Below, one piece after another: positions 32,549 to 43,975 of a stretch of DNA of 64,000 nt. Positions within the stretch are counted from its first letter, which is position 1. Every line of letters starts with the position of its first letter. Origin of the DNA: Asterias amurensis (lineage: Eukaryota > Echinodermata > Asteroidea > Forcipulatida > Asteriidae); contig NC_092669.1 in assembly GCF_032118995.1 (NCBI RefSeq), forward strand, positions 4,277,501 to 4,341,500, given 5' to 3'. Below the pieces are notes generated by a model. The model saw only the letters and a list, made by a program, of their open reading frames with translations. It did not search any database and was not told where the DNA came from. A program made the translations under genes and the position numbers.

Positions 32549-33490
32549 GTAAGTATGGTGACCACAGTTCCCTATTCGTTATTCGACAGTAATTCTAGAC
32601 ATAGATGTGGTAGGCAGGCCCGCCCTGCTTGCACTATCACTTGACATTTTAAAAGCGTTATCACAGTAATAGCAAAGGCGTTTTTTACAATACAAGAAAA
32701 CACATACAATAATAATGTTAAGTAATACTTCCATTCAATAAAATTGCACCCTGTTTATTCCAATATTTCACCATTTCACTCCTTCACTAAATACAATACA
32801 GAAACTGATCGTTAGTCTTTGGTTGACGTGCGCTGTGTAAGTGATGTGGATCTGAGTAATAGACAATAACATAAATACCGCCCTCTGTTGCTTATATCCC
32901 CGGTTCCGTTCGCCATAAAAAAAACGCATTCAGTGAACGATTTAGTAATGAGGCATCATAAGTTGGGATGGGTAGGCTATACACTTGATTACAACATATT
33001 CTGGTTTTCCATAAAATAAATAAGAAAAAACAGACAATAGAGGGCGGTATTATAAAAACACGCATCGTCTGTACGTAGGCGAACTACCTTCTGATGGATA
33101 CTTCTTAAAAATATAAGTCATGGCTTTCCAGTTTGCAAATCGTCTTTGTTCAACACCTATGACATCTCTGACGTCACACTTCAGGCTCGTGAACAACGCC
33201 AGAGAGTGGCATCTAGCCTAGGTCAAAACCTGTCCATAATCACCTTTACCTATTTCAAATGGAGATACGCAGTCAAATCCTACGTACATGTATTTTACAT
33301 AAACAAAAAATGCACCCTGCATGCAGAAGCAGCTGCCAAAGATTACCTCGGACCAATCAAAACACAAAGAAATCTAACGTCACTTCACGTTCATCCAATG
33401 AAATCATTGTATTCAATGAAGTCACTGGTTCTGTAAAACCCAGTCTGTCTTAACCCTTGCGGATCTTTAAAAAGACAGGGGACCAGTCTA
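32549..33490. other. Region downstream of the TNFR-like gene, possible 3' UTR
   Basis: Lies 3' of the stop codon at 33491 on the minus strand. A minus AATAAA occurs near 32752 (TTTATT on plus) and could serve as a poly-A signal. A plus frame at 33146-33436 is open but has no recognisable domain. Confidence 0.4.
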
Positions 33491-33873
33491 CTAAATGACA
33501 GTTTCGACCCCTATAAATGGTGGGTTTTCAAATTGATCCGATGATGCCGCATCACATGACTTTCCTGCTGTGTTTTCGATTCCGTTTTCGTCGAGTTGAG
33601 ATAACAAGGTTCTGGTGACTCGATTCTTTTGAAGCTCGTCCACCACGATGCCGTCCTGACACTCATTAGAATCGATTCCCGTGGTCCTATTCGATTCTGC
33701 CGTTGCTTTGATTCTGGTGACTATGATACCGACTAGTGGTCTCCGCCCTTGTTGGTGTCGAGTTGTAAAGTTTCGGTTTTCATTAGTCGAGTAGTTGGCT
33801 TGCATAATATTTGAAGTGCTTGAGCTGTTTCCAGGTTTGATGCAACACGATAGCAAAGTACAGTGGCAAGGAC
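33491..33873 (-). CDS. TNF-receptor-like protein, exon 3 (cytoplasmic tail, stop)
   Basis: Last coding exon of the TNFR-like gene (main entry 43087-43621). The acceptor is strong: a pyrimidine-rich run ending TTTGCTCATCAG, then GTCCTTGCC. It opens with two bases that complete the split glycine codon left by exon 2, so the phases agree. It encodes about 126 tail residues from PCHCTLLSCC to ENPPFIGVETVI and a TAG. The CHC...CC cluster just inside the membrane could be palmitoylated. The rest is polar, rich in N, S, T, D and E, and I see no death domain fold and no clear TRAF-binding motif. The join rests on phase, splice signals and strand; a cDNA would settle it. Confidence 0.68.
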
Positions 33874-34017
33874 CTGATGAGCAAAGGAAGAAATAGTGAA
33901 ACAAACATTATTGAAAATTTCAATAAAGACAATGTTTATACTCAAAGTTGTCTTTGGTCACCATGGGAAATTTGCTTTCAAAGAATAAACCATGAATGAA
34001 TGAATGAAAGGGTGAAA

Positions 34018-34505
34018 GACCAGCCGTCGATTTCATCAAACTCGTCCTATGGAGCAATCTTATGACTTAAAGGTATAGTGGACACTATTGGTGATTACTC
34101 AAAATAATTATTAGCATAAAACCTTTCATGGAGACAAGTAATGAGGAGAGGTCACATGGTATAAAACATTGTGAGAAACAGCTCCCTCTGAAGTGACGTA
34201 GTTTCGAGAAAGAAGTAACTTTCCACGAATTTGATTTCGAGACCTCAGATTTAGAACTTGAGGTCTCGAAATCAACCATCTAAACGCACACAACTTCATG
34301 TGACAAGGGTGTTTTTTTCTTTCATTGTTATCTCGCAAGTTCGATGACCGATTGAGCTCAAATTTTCACAGGTTTATTATTTTATGCATGTGTTGAGATA
34401 CACCAACTGTGAAGGCTAGTCTTTGACAATTACCAATAGTGTCCACTGCCTTTAAGGTACTTAACTCGTAACGGTACCATAGTTTGACGCATTGAACCCA
34501 GCCTT
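34018..34505. mobile_element. Family D repeat split by a family A insertion
   Basis: Left half CAGCCGTCGATTTCATCAAA and CTCGTCC (34022-34066), right half ACTTAACTCGTAACGG and TTGACGCATTGAACCCA (34456-34501). The family A element 34071-34451 separates them and lies within the DNA of intron 2 of the TNFR-like gene. Confidence 0.6.
34071..34451. mobile_element. Family A MITE nested in D
   Basis: TTAA at both ends (34067 and 34452), interior near consensus. Confidence 0.87.
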
Positions 34506-34578
34506 AGTTACTCGTTGATATTTCTTCCTTGACAAAGGACAACAACAATGGAATCAAACTGCCTCTAGCTACCGGGGA

Positions 34579-34737
34579 ACCTCGGTAGTCTAGTTGGTAT
34601 GACACTGCTCTAGAATTGCAAGGGTCGTTGGTTCCAATCCTACATGAGTAATGTGACCCTTTCACATGACTTTGGATGTACCCAGTGCTAACACATATCG
34701 GTGTACGGGTAAAACCAGAATTTACGTGTAATACTGT
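34579..34737 (+). mobile_element. tRNA-derived SINE-like sequence
   Basis: The head begins near 34579 with a box A-like GGTAGTCTAGTTGGTATGAC and a box B-like GGTTCCAATCC at 34629. The spacing fits a tRNA, but the acceptor ends do not pair well and the body continues beyond, so it is a SINE head rather than a tRNA gene. A family F element follows directly. Confidence 0.6.
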
Positions 34738-34998
34738 GGATGCGTTCGTTAAGCTTCCCTGGGTCACACCGGTCTGCCCCGGTACGTTCGAATAGCTTTG
34801 ACGGGGCTCACGCGGGTGAGCCCCCAGTACCCTGCTTTTGGGGTGACCTGAGGTGCATGCCGTCACCACGAGAGGGCGAGACCTGAGGTGCATGCCGTCA
34901 CCACGAGAGGGCGAGTGTGATCGTTCGTTCAGCTCTTGTCAGGGGCTCACCCGAGTGAGCATCGCGGGGACACCCAAGGAAGCTAATCGAACGCAACC
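34738..34998. mobile_element. Family F element, long form
   Basis: Ends GATGCGTTCGTTAAGCTTCC and the opposing AGCTAATCGAACGCAACC. A 41-bp unit containing GACCTGAGGTGCATGCCGTC is duplicated in tandem near 34840-34915. Confidence 0.82.
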
Positions 34999-35289
34999 TA
35001 TTATATGCTGTTAAATTTCGGGTGATACTGGGCCTATCATGCTGTGCATCATGTTAGAGACATGTTTCCCGTCGCCAAAAACAGTAATAGATGCTTGTAA
35101 TATTTTTAAAATTTACATAATTTTTGAAGCATGACGTCAATGTCTGAGACACATCCTAAACATTGATATTTTACGATTTACGTGTATATTTGCGATTTGG
35201 GGCAGACATCGCGAACATTAATGAAAACTATACGCATCTTCGGTGTATACCGAGCAGAATTTGTGGCCACCCTACTTAAAAATTGTCCA

Positions 35290-35386
35290 ATACGACGTTA
35301 CTTCAGAGGGAGCCGTTTCTCATAATGAGTTATACTATATCAACAGCTCTCCATTGCTTGTTGCCAAGTAATTTGATATGTGGCCT
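35290..35386. mobile_element. Family A fragment (right end)
   Basis: CGTTACTTCAGAGGGAGCCG to TTGCCAAGTAA, then straight to the TTAA at 35387. Confidence 0.65.
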
Positions 35387-35390
35387 TTAA

Positions 35391-35690
35391 AGCCATTGGA
35401 CACTTTCGGAACAGGGAAAAAAAAAGTTCACAAATTTACACAACTTACAGGGTTTACAGAAGGTAATTGTGAAAGACTTCTCTTTAAATGTCTTACTTTT
35501 TGAGAAAACATTAAAACAACGGATTTATTTAAAACATTCGGAAACAAGGGTGGGTTTTCACGTTATTTTCTCCCGACTCCGATGACCGATTGAGCCTAAA
35601 TTTCCACAGGTTTGTTATTTTACATATAAGTTGTGATACACGAACTGTGGGTCTTTGGACAATACTGTTTACCGAAAGTGTCCAATGGCT
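35391..35690. mobile_element. Family E MITE, centre deleted
   Basis: TTAA at 35387 and 35691. The central dyad and the ATGTCATGACAC block are missing, leaving about 300 bp. Confidence 0.83.
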
Positions 35691-35888
35691 TTAACCAAAC
35701 GAACCCGACCCTCAATCTTTGACATAAGAAGCCAATCTCTATCTCTATAAATATGCATGCACGATTTCTCAGTCTGGGAAAGTCCCCGCGCACGAAATCC
35801 CGATCTTTGTTTTATGATAATGCACTAGCACAATAATGATATGAATCGCGCATTGCCAGTATGTCTGCACTCGTCTGCTTTTCAAGGT

Positions 35889-36264
35889 AAAGGCGGTGGA
35901 CACTATAATTCATGACTCAAAATAATTGTTAGCATTAAACCTTACTTGGTAACTAAAAATAGAGAGGTTTATGGTATAAAACATTGTGAGAAACGGCTAC
36001 CTCTGAAGTATCGTAGTTTTCGAGAAAGTAATTTTTCACGAATTTGATTTCGACCTCAGATTTAGAATTTGAGGTCTCGAAATCAAGCATTTGAAAGCAC
36101 ACAACTTCGTGTGACAAGGGTGTTTTTTCTTTCCTTATTGTCTCGCAACTTCAACGACCGACTGTGAGCTCAAATTTGCACAGGTTTGTTATTTTATGTG
36201 TATGTTGAGATACACCAAGTGAGAAGACTGGTCTTTGACAATTACCAACGGTGTCTAGTGGCTT
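35889..36264. mobile_element. Family A MITE
   Basis: Diverged ends AGGCGGTGGACACTATAATT and CCAACGGTGTCTAGTGGC. The TTAA flanks are no longer intact. Confidence 0.8.
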
Positions 36265-36515
36265 TGAGTAAATTTTCTGATGTGCCCTTGCGCAAAATAC
36301 GGTTTTTAATTCACAGTGTAAAATATGGCTATTCTTGAACATATATTGTAACTGTGATTTATAAAATATAGTTTTTGTGGTTAGGAGCATTCAAGTGTTT
36401 ACAATAAACATTGACATTGGATCACATACTTCGGCGGGGATGCTCCGCCTAGAGTAAAAGGTATCCCCCCGCATCGCCCCCGCCCCTTTGTAGAAACGCT
36501 GCAGCATCTGGTAAA

Positions 36516-37052
36516 CAAAAAGTGCATTAATTAATTAGTCTGTATTTCTCACAGTGGGTTTTTCCCGAACGCACGAAACGACTACTCGTTAACATAATCC
36601 CCGGCTAAGGTTCGAGACAATGTTTATGACAATTCGACTGTATGTGCAGAATCATGCTGACCTGGGCCCACTTTCATAAAGTCTGTATAAGTGCATTAAT
36701 TATAATAAAAAAGTAGTCCCGTCTGTATTTCTCACTGTGGGTTTTTCCCGAACGCACGAAACGACTACTCGTTAACATAATCCCCGGCTAAGTTTCGAGA
36801 CAATGGTTATGACAATTCGACTGTATGTGCAGAATCATGCTGACCTGGGCCCACTTTCATAAAGTCTGTATAAGTGCATTAATTATAATAAAAAAGTAGT
36901 CCCGTCTGTATTTCTCACTGTGGGTTTTTCCCGAACGCACGAAACGACTACTCGTTAACATAATCCCCGGCTAAGGTTCGAGACAATGGTTATGACAATT
37001 CGACTGTATGTGCAGAATCATGCTGACCTGGGCCCACTTTCATAAAGTCTGT
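36516..37052. repeat. 183-bp tandem repeat, three copies
   Basis: CCTGGGCCCACTTTCATAAA recurs at 36661, 36844 and 37027, exactly 183 bp apart. Each unit contains TCTCACTGTGGGTTTTTCCC, GAACGCACGAAACGACTACT and GCAGAATCATGCTGACC. Copies two and three are nearly identical, so the duplication is recent. The first unit differs at its left edge (TTAATTAATTAGTCTG). Confidence 0.95.
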
Positions 37053-37059
37053 AAGCATA

Positions 37060-37352
37060 AAAACATTTGCTAAGGACATAACACTTGTGGTTACAGCGAA
37101 CATCGTTGCAACAGGTGCCTCACTCATTTTATGCTCAGCAAACCAATTTGCTAAGCAAAACCTTCTGCTTAATTACAGCTTTACGAAATTTGGCCCTGAT
37201 GGGCGCAATTTATTGCTTAAATTTTTCATGCTTTAGCAGAAAAAAGCAAGATACCAGTCACAAGTATGAGACATGGTATTTTTGGAGGTAAGCATAATAT
37301 GGTTGTGCTTAGCTACTCTTTGTGCTAAAAAGCAGCTCTATGAAATTGGGCC
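37060..37352. mobile_element. Family G MITE
   Basis: Right end AAGCAGCTCTATGAAATTGG, with many GCTAAG/CTTAGC units. The left end merges with the last unit of the 183-bp repeat, whose GGGCCCACTTTCATAAAG is itself G-like. Confidence 0.65.
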
Positions 37353-37394
37353 TTTGGCTCATTCACAAAAAAAAGATAACTTACAATCACTACT

Positions 37395-37477
37395 TCCTTA
37401 GTTAATTAGGCGAGTCACCGATCCTAACTCGAGATAAGACTAGTCTTAACCCTTTGTGAAATTCACCCGAGAATTGT
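37395..37477. mobile_element. Family D fragment
   Basis: TTAGTTAATTAGGCGAGTC, CTCGAGATAAGACTAGTC and CCTTTGTGAAATTCACCC. Confidence 0.55.
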
Positions 37478-37779
37478 AAACTGTAATGTTTCGGCACACC
37501 TGTTTAGACGCCCTTATGATCCAACATCCCTAGACTGTACCTTTTTTAACCCTGCTATAACCCTTAACCCCTAACCCGAAGCAAATAAATCACAGGTTTT
37601 TTTCCGGAACACAGGTTTGTCAAAACCTAGGGGTGTCGGAATATTATGGTGGCCCTGAAGGGACATCGCATATCGCAAACGTGTGCGCATCACCATAGAA
37701 TATAGAGCAGTTACTGGATAGACACTTTCGATTGCTGTAGTCAAGAATTGCCATCCTAAATAAAATTCCCCTTTTTTAA

Positions 37780-38144
37780 AGGGAAGGTACACTATTGGTA
37801 ATTGTCAAAGACCAGTGTTCTCACTTGGTGTATATTATCAACATATGCATAAAATAACAAGCCTGCGGAAATTTGAACTCAATTGGTCGTCGAAGTTGCG
37901 AGAACATGATGAGAGAAAAACACCCTTGTTTGACGAAATTGTTTGCTTTCAGATAGGAATAACAGATTTATGACTTTTATTATTTTAGTGAGAAATTACC
38001 TCTTTCTCAAAATATATGCTACTTCAGAGGGAGCCGGTTCTCACAATGCTTTATACCATCAACAGCTCTCCAATGCTCGTTACCAAGTCAGATTTTAAGT
38101 TAATATTATTTGTTTTGAGTAATTACTAAACGTGTGCCTTCCCT
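37780..38144. mobile_element. Family A2 MITE
   Basis: TTAA at 37776 and 38145. One arm of the inner hairpin is damaged. Confidence 0.85.
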
Positions 38145-38148
38145 TTAA

Positions 38149-39626
38149 CGATTTTCTTTATTGAATCGATTTAGAAGAACAAGTTTCCCCACAGAAAAGC
38201 AATACGACAGTGGCAATTTTTATGTGCATAAACAAAAAATGCTCACGGGATAAACATCAATGTTGCCACCATTTTAGAGGCGTAGTCCTCTCCGATGTTG
38301 ATGTTAATATGTTTCAAATCATAGTGTCATTGTTTAATAATCAATATTATCTATAACATTCCGGTTCTTTAAACAAAATGTCAGGACAAAACAAAATTGA
38401 TTGAAGGGCTACATTCATTCCTTGTCCCTGTCTTCAATAAATAACTAACACAAGCCTGTTAAAAATGTCTGCAATTTTAATTTTGTTGCCAGAATTTTTA
38501 GTGAACGGCGCAAACGGTGTTTACTTATAGTTCGCATAGTATACTTCACGGGCTTATTATTTCAATTGCATCCAAAACAAATGCTATGAGCTTTGAGTTG
38601 GGATTTTCGAAAAATTTCTTCCAGACTTTGTTTAATTATTATTGGTTTATTAAAACACATTCAAACAATGCAGCTACAAGCTGAATTGAGTTTAAAATAC
38701 AGAGAAAGAATCGGAAGAAAAGTGTGTTCACTCGAGTATTGTACTGGTATAATGGTCAAAATCAGAGCTTTCAAAAATAAAATAAAAATCATTATTTGGT
38801 CATTTTCAACCACAAGCACTTCTCCTGAAACTGAATAATTATGATTTCGGCCAAAACTCACAGAGCTCGCTAACCACAAAATTAAACTCAAACGGGAAAA
38901 ACCCAATTGATGCTTGCTATAAACGGTTATCTGTCAAAGCACTGCACTACACGTAACGATTATGACTGGTTCATGCAAATTATTGCTTAGCTCACCATAA
39001 TTTCGGTAAGAAGGTATAATGAATGACAAACTACCTGGTTTGCATGTTGCTTACTACTATAATAAACTATTATCCGTCATCAAAACGCACAATTATATAG
39101 TGCAAGATTTTGACTTGGTTTCGTGTTAACTTTTACTATACGCTAACCGTGTTTACACTACGACGGTGTAAGGAAAATATATTTGGGGCAGGGGCAGACC
39201 CCTCCCCCCCCCCCCCCCAAAGATGGTTAACATGCACAAGAAAGTCCAGTACAGTAAACAAACAACAACAACAACAACAACAAAACAACAAACATCCAAA
39301 GTTATGTTTTATATTCCACTTGCCCCCTCCCCCAGTTTCGTCATTGCAATGCATCAGACAACGTCAATACATGCTGTCTTCAACCCCCCACCCCACCCCG
39401 AATGAAAAGGACACTAACGAATTTTTGGCATTCAGTTTCACTTTCTGATTGTCACTTCCTTCCATCTTATCAGAAAGCTAATTGTTTATTTTATCCTTCA
39501 ATTTCATAGTCTGGTTTCCTTTTTAAAGATTAGTGTATGACGTCACTTCTGCTCGGTATCAGTATCTCAAGATATCTTATGACAAATTGCTCATTGTGCA
39601 AACTTTCTTTTTTACATCAACTATTG
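38149..39626. other. Unassigned DNA inside intron 2 of the TNFR-like gene
   Basis: No exon recognised on either strand. 39198-39218 is a C-run and 39256-39290 a (CAA)n tract. 38630-38670 (ATTATTGGTTTATTAAAACA) looks like a possible LINE 3' tail, but this is weak. Confidence 0.4.
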
Positions 39627-39630
39627 TTAA

Positions 39631-39968
39631 AGCGGTTGGTGTATCTAAACATATGCATAAAATAACCAACCTGTGAAAATTTCAGCTCAATTAGTCGTCC
39701 AAGTTGCGAGATAACTATGAAAGAAAAGAACACCCTTGTCACACGAAGTTGTGTGCTTTTAGATGCTTGATTTCGAGACCTCAAATTCTAAATCTGATGT
39801 CTCGAAATCAAATTTGTGGAAAATTACTTCTTTCTCAAAAACTACTTCACTTCAGAGGGAGCCGTTTCTCACAATGTTTTATACCATCATCCTCTCCCCA
39901 TTACTCGTTACCAAGTTAGGTGTTATGCTAATAATTATTTTGAGTAATTACCAATAGTGTCCACTGCC
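39631..39968. mobile_element. Family A MITE
   Basis: TTAA at both ends (39627 and 39969). The left end has lost about 35 bp (AGCGGTTGGTGTATC). Confidence 0.84.
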
Positions 39969-40163
39969 TTTAAACATACCTGAGCGTAGCCCATTGCGAA
40001 TAGTGATTTTCTGTATTTTGTTTGTTTTTCTGTACTTCTTTTTTCATAGATACTTAGTTATTTAGTTGCTATTTCGCACTGTTTTATCAAATACTTTGGT
40101 TATTTTCTGGAACAAACTTACAACAAACATAAGCGTTGATCAGATGATATAACTGTGATACTA

Positions 40164-40304
40164 AGGCCGAATCCGAATTGGAATCCACAGCTACGGCTAC
40201 GGCTGTTGCTAAGGGTGTTGCTAAGGGCGTCCTACACCTCAACGCATGGTGACGCGGAAATCTAGCCGTAGCCGTAGCTGTAGCCGTTAATTCGGACACG
40301 GCCT
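40164..40304. mobile_element. Family H palindromic MITE
   Basis: Ends AGGCCGAATCCGAATTGG and TTCGGACACGGCC, arms ACAGCTACGGCTACGGCTG and TAGCCGTAGCCGTAGCTG. Confidence 0.78.
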
Positions 40305-40309
40305 ACCAC

Positions 40310-41390
40310 TATCAAAAAATACGTAGGTGTACGGACTCCGTAAAGTGAAATGTCGCCGTTATATTACGGACTTTCCGTAAATGCAAATATTAATTATGCT
40401 AATTAGCGTAATTACGATCAATCAAATTTGCCCAAACACCTACACAATATAAAGTACATGTGAGTACTTAATATTGTTGTTAACGCCACAACCGTGTACA
40501 CGTGTAAAAACTCACGTTAAAAAGGGGCTTTATATTTTACGGAATAAAACAACTTTTCCGGTAACTTTCCGGTAAATTTAGTTTTTCACTGTACCGACTC
40601 CGTAAATTGACGGATTTTTTTAACAGTGATGTACACTCTAAAAACTAAAGAGTTGAATCCAATATTTGCATGAGTTCGGTGAGTGACTTACACTTTTTGA
40701 AAGTGATGGATCCAGCCGCGATTTTTTAGTTAAATCTAGCATCTTAAATTTTTGATTCAACGCAAAAAAGGGTTAATTCAACAATTTAAGTTTTATTTCA
40801 ACATTTCTCAAAACTATTCCTTGGAATTGTTGGATCAGCTTTTTAAACGTTAACATGGCACTTCAATTGTTGACCGGACACTTTAAAATGCTGTATTTAA
40901 CATATAAAATATCGATATCGTTTTAACTAATAAAGAATTCCACAGTGTAGCCTACCATAATTTCACTTTCAGTATCCTCAGCCCCAAAATGTTACTTGAG
41001 ACAAACAAAATGGCGAGCAATCCCTTTATACGGCAAACAAGTATCGCCCACAGATGGGCACGGATCCGTTATCAGATCATGCAAGCGGTTTTTTTTTTTC
41101 TGTGAATTTGTTTTTTTCCGGTCGGCGATGGTTTTTCCCTTTTTAATTTGGATTGGTTCATTTCCGTTTCAATTTTTATTTGTATATCATCACTATCAGA
41201 TTGGATAGGCCTACCAGGAAATTATGATTGATGTTTTCAGTCAACTGGTGTAATGATAAGTACTTATTTATATAGATATTGTCACCGGTTTTTTTTTCTC
41301 GTTTTTTTTTTTTTTTTTTTGGGGGGGGGGGGGGGGGTTGGGGTTAACGTTGTTTTCCCCCTTGTTTTTGAAACGTCTCTTTGTTTTTCT
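40310..41390. other. Unassigned intronic DNA
   Basis: Inverted GGACTCCGTAAA/TTTACGGAGTC phrases at 40330 and 40610 and a CGGACTTTCCGTAAA dyad suggest an old inverted-repeat element, not resolved. No exon found. Confidence 0.4.
41289..41339. repeat. Poly-T followed by poly-G tract
   Basis: T8, then T18 immediately followed by G18. An assembly error is possible here. Confidence 0.85.
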
Positions 41391-41394
41391 GTAT

Positions 41395-41535
41395 AGTTGT
41401 CCGCAAAGTAAAAGGAAACACGCAATATCAAGGCCTGAATCATGCACTCTATAACACCATGGAGGAATAAATTTATTCATCCATGATAACACAGTTTTAA
41501 ACGCTTTTCATTGACCAACTCGCCGATCCAAGGCC
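41395..41535. mobile_element. Family B fragment (right end)
   Basis: AGTAAAAGGAAACACGCAAT, GACCAACTCGCCGATCCAAG and a shortened CCCTTTAA end. Confidence 0.6.
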
Positions 41536-41935
41536 CTTTAAATAGCTTCCTGGTCACGGTCCAATGTGTCTGGTAATGTTATGACTGAGCTATGGTCATG
41601 GTTCAATGAGCCCAAAGACATGGGACTTTCCTAGTGCTTTTTATAAACTACACAATGTGAAAAACCCCTTTCGAACCCCGTCGAGTCTATTGTCCTCATT
41701 GAAAAGGTTGCTTACATCATCTCGGAAAGGGCAAAATCACAGCAAAGTCGCTCGCTCGTGAATAAACGATGTATATTCTGAGTGGTGTTTTGATGTTGTG
41801 GACGAAGTATATTTAGTTGGTTCAGGGTGAGAGTGATTGCTGATAAAAAAGTCTTAATTTGGGATCCAGATCTTAGGAGAAACATTAAACCGATGGAATT
41901 TCCACCTTTTGATAACCCCTTTTAAGGGGCGGTGG

Positions 41936-42135
41936 ACACTATTGGTAATTACTTAAAATATTTATTAGCATCAAACCTTACTTGGTAACGAGTAATCGGA
42001 GAGGTTGGTAGTATAAAACATTGTGAGAATTAAAACGGCTCCCTCTGAAGTAACGTAGTTTTCGAGAGAGAATGACCAATTGAGCACAGTTTCCAATAGT
42101 GTCCAATAAGTACATATACCAATAGTGTCCAATGT
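41936..42135. mobile_element. Family A MITE, internally deleted
   Basis: TTAA at 41932 and end GGGGCGGTGGACACTATTGG. The middle and the inverted GAGACCTCA pair are missing. Confidence 0.75.
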
Positions 42136-42200
42136 CTTTTTACTGTATATCTGCATATATTGTTTTTTTGTGTTTTGCAAATATTACCAAATCCATTTAA

Positions 42201-42554
42201 AGACAGTGGACACTATTGGTAATTGTCAAAGACCAATCTTTTCACTTGGTGTATCTCAACATATGCATAAAATAACAAACCTGTGAAAATTTGAGCTCAA
42301 TCGGTCGTCGGGAGTTGCGAGATAATAAGGAAAGAAAAAACACCTTGTCACACGAAGATGTGTGCTTTCAGATGCTTGATTTCGAGACCTCAAATTCTAA
42401 ATCTGAGGTCTCGAAAACAAATTTTGGAAAATTACTTTGTTCTCGAAAACTACATTACTTCGGAGGAAGCCGTTTCTCACAATGTTTTATACTCGTAATC
42501 AAGAAGGGATTTTATGGTAATATTTTGAGTAATTACCAATAGTGTCTACTGTCT
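42201..42554. mobile_element. Family A MITE
   Basis: TTAA at 42197; the right TTAA at 42555 is also the left target site of family J. Confidence 0.85.
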
Positions 42555-42558
42555 TTAA

Positions 42559-43047
42559 AGAGCCAATAAAGGATGATCTCAATATTTCAATTCTTACCTT
42601 TTTATGGCCAAATAGACATCGTAGATACCGGTTAATCATCATTTTACTCTCAAAACTTGCATTTACTAGTAATGAATAACTCGAGTCAAAAATGCACCCG
42701 GCCGCGCGGCTTTTTCAGCCGAGAGTCAAAAACGGCTTATCTATTATAATGACCTCTTGACGCCAGTGACGATATTCCCTTATTGGAGTTTGAACACAGC
42801 TTTGGCAAACTGAGGGCGCTATTTTCCACACCAAATAGCCGCCACTGACGTCACGATTCCTTTGTCGCGCAGGTTTGTTTGACCCCGCGTTTTTCAGAAA
42901 TTTGGCTAGAAGCCTTCTGTAGAATTTTTTTACCTTGTTTTGACGTGAGGTAAGAGACTCGTTATATTTTTTTTAATGTTTTCTATGGACTCCAGCTATT
43001 AGAAAACTGTAATATCTATATATTTGAGATCATCCTTTATTGGCTAT
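42559..43047. mobile_element. Family J MITE next to TNFR-like exon 2
   Basis: A 489-bp element with inverted ends AGAGCCAATAAAGGATGATC and GATCATCCTTTATTGGCTAT, flanked by TTAA (42555 and 43048). The interior is not palindromic and includes CACCCGGCCGCGCGGC and GCCGCCACTGACGTCAC. It ends 40 bp from the exon 2 splice donor. Only one copy is seen in the window. Confidence 0.82.
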
Positions 43048-43086
43048 TTAAGCTTTAGTGTGACTGTTTTTGTATATGATTATTAC

Positions 43087-43621
43087 CTCTGTCCTCAAGA
43101 GCAGTTTCAGAGTTCCACCACTGCTTGACTCGTAACGCTACGTGGATAGAAATAACCACCAGAAGAACGAGTAACGCAATCCCGGCAGCTCCTATCGCAA
43201 ATAATGACGTCACGTACGCTGGTGACCATTCCTCACTCTCAGCGTCCACAACCCTCGATGAAGAGCCCTGTCTTCGCTGGTTCACACGCCCGAATGTTTT
43301 AAGATGACCCGACAGCTGTTCTGTGATGGTGATCCGATCCGTTGAAAGAATCATCTCAGAGTTCAATGATGTCACATCCGTAGATTCTTCGACAAAAAGT
43401 TCATGTTTAATGACTACGTCTCTCTGGCAAGATCGGGTGACTCTGTTAAAATAGAAGCCGTCCCCACAGAGGGGCGTGCACTTTGTGTCTTGGGTGGGGG
43501 TGCAAGGGGCGGTGACTTGTTCCTCGTACGCACACTCAGTGCATGGTCGACACCGATTGCACTTTGATTGTCTTTTGTCTTCAACTTCTGGTCGGAAGAA
43601 ATCCCGTTTGCAATGACGACA
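43087..43621 (-). CDS. TNF-receptor-superfamily-like protein, exon 2 (cysteine-rich domain and membrane segment)
   Basis: This is the core exon of a type I membrane receptor resembling the TNFR superfamily. The acceptor is TTGTCTTGTTCCACAG before TGTCGTCATTG, phase 0; the donor is GACAGAG then GTAATA, phase 1. The exon gives 178 residues. The first 65 hold ten cysteines (C1, 4, 21, 24, 27, 30, 40, 48, 52 and 65) with a CNRCRPCTEC cluster and APCTPTQDTKCTPLCGDGF, a layout typical of TNFR repeats. About 70 polar residues follow, then a hydrophobic segment near exon residues 136-164 (around GAAGIALLVLLVVISIHVAL) and a basic RVKQWW start of the cytoplasmic side. The mature ectodomain has only about one and a half repeats, so another phase-0 exon may hide in intron 1. 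Ligand and signalling partner cannot be told. The exon is flanked closely by two transposons (J and E). Confidence 0.83.
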
Positions 43622-43701
43622 CTGTGGAACAAGACAAACATTTGTTAGGATATCTTTCGTCCTCTGAGATACAGTTATTACTGTTGGAGGCATGGGTTTA
43701 A

Positions 43702-43971
43702 AGCCATTAGACACTTTAATCGGTCATCGGAGTCGGGAGAAAACCCACTCTTGTTTCAGCGCGTTTCGCCGTGTCATGACATGTGTTTAAAATAAATCCG
43801 TAATTCTCGCTATCGAGAATTCATATTGTGTTTTAATGTTTTCTCAAAAAGTAAAGCATTTCATGGAACAATGTTTCAAGAAAAGTCTTTTACCATTACC
43901 TTCTGTAAACCCTGTAAATTATTTGTAAATCTGTGAACTTTTTTTTTCTGTACCGAAAGTGTATAATGGCT
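43702..43971. mobile_element. Family E MITE, internally deleted
   Basis: TTAA at 43698 and at 43972, the second shared with the next copy. The left half is missing after GCCATTAGACACTTTAATCG. It starts about 77 bp upstream of TNFR-like exon 2. Confidence 0.84.
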
Positions 43972-43975
43972 TTAA

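Noticed and set aside
33146..33436. 96-codon plus frame near the receptor's last exon
   Set aside because: No domain, no splice partner, and it lies in the probable 3' UTR on the opposite strand.
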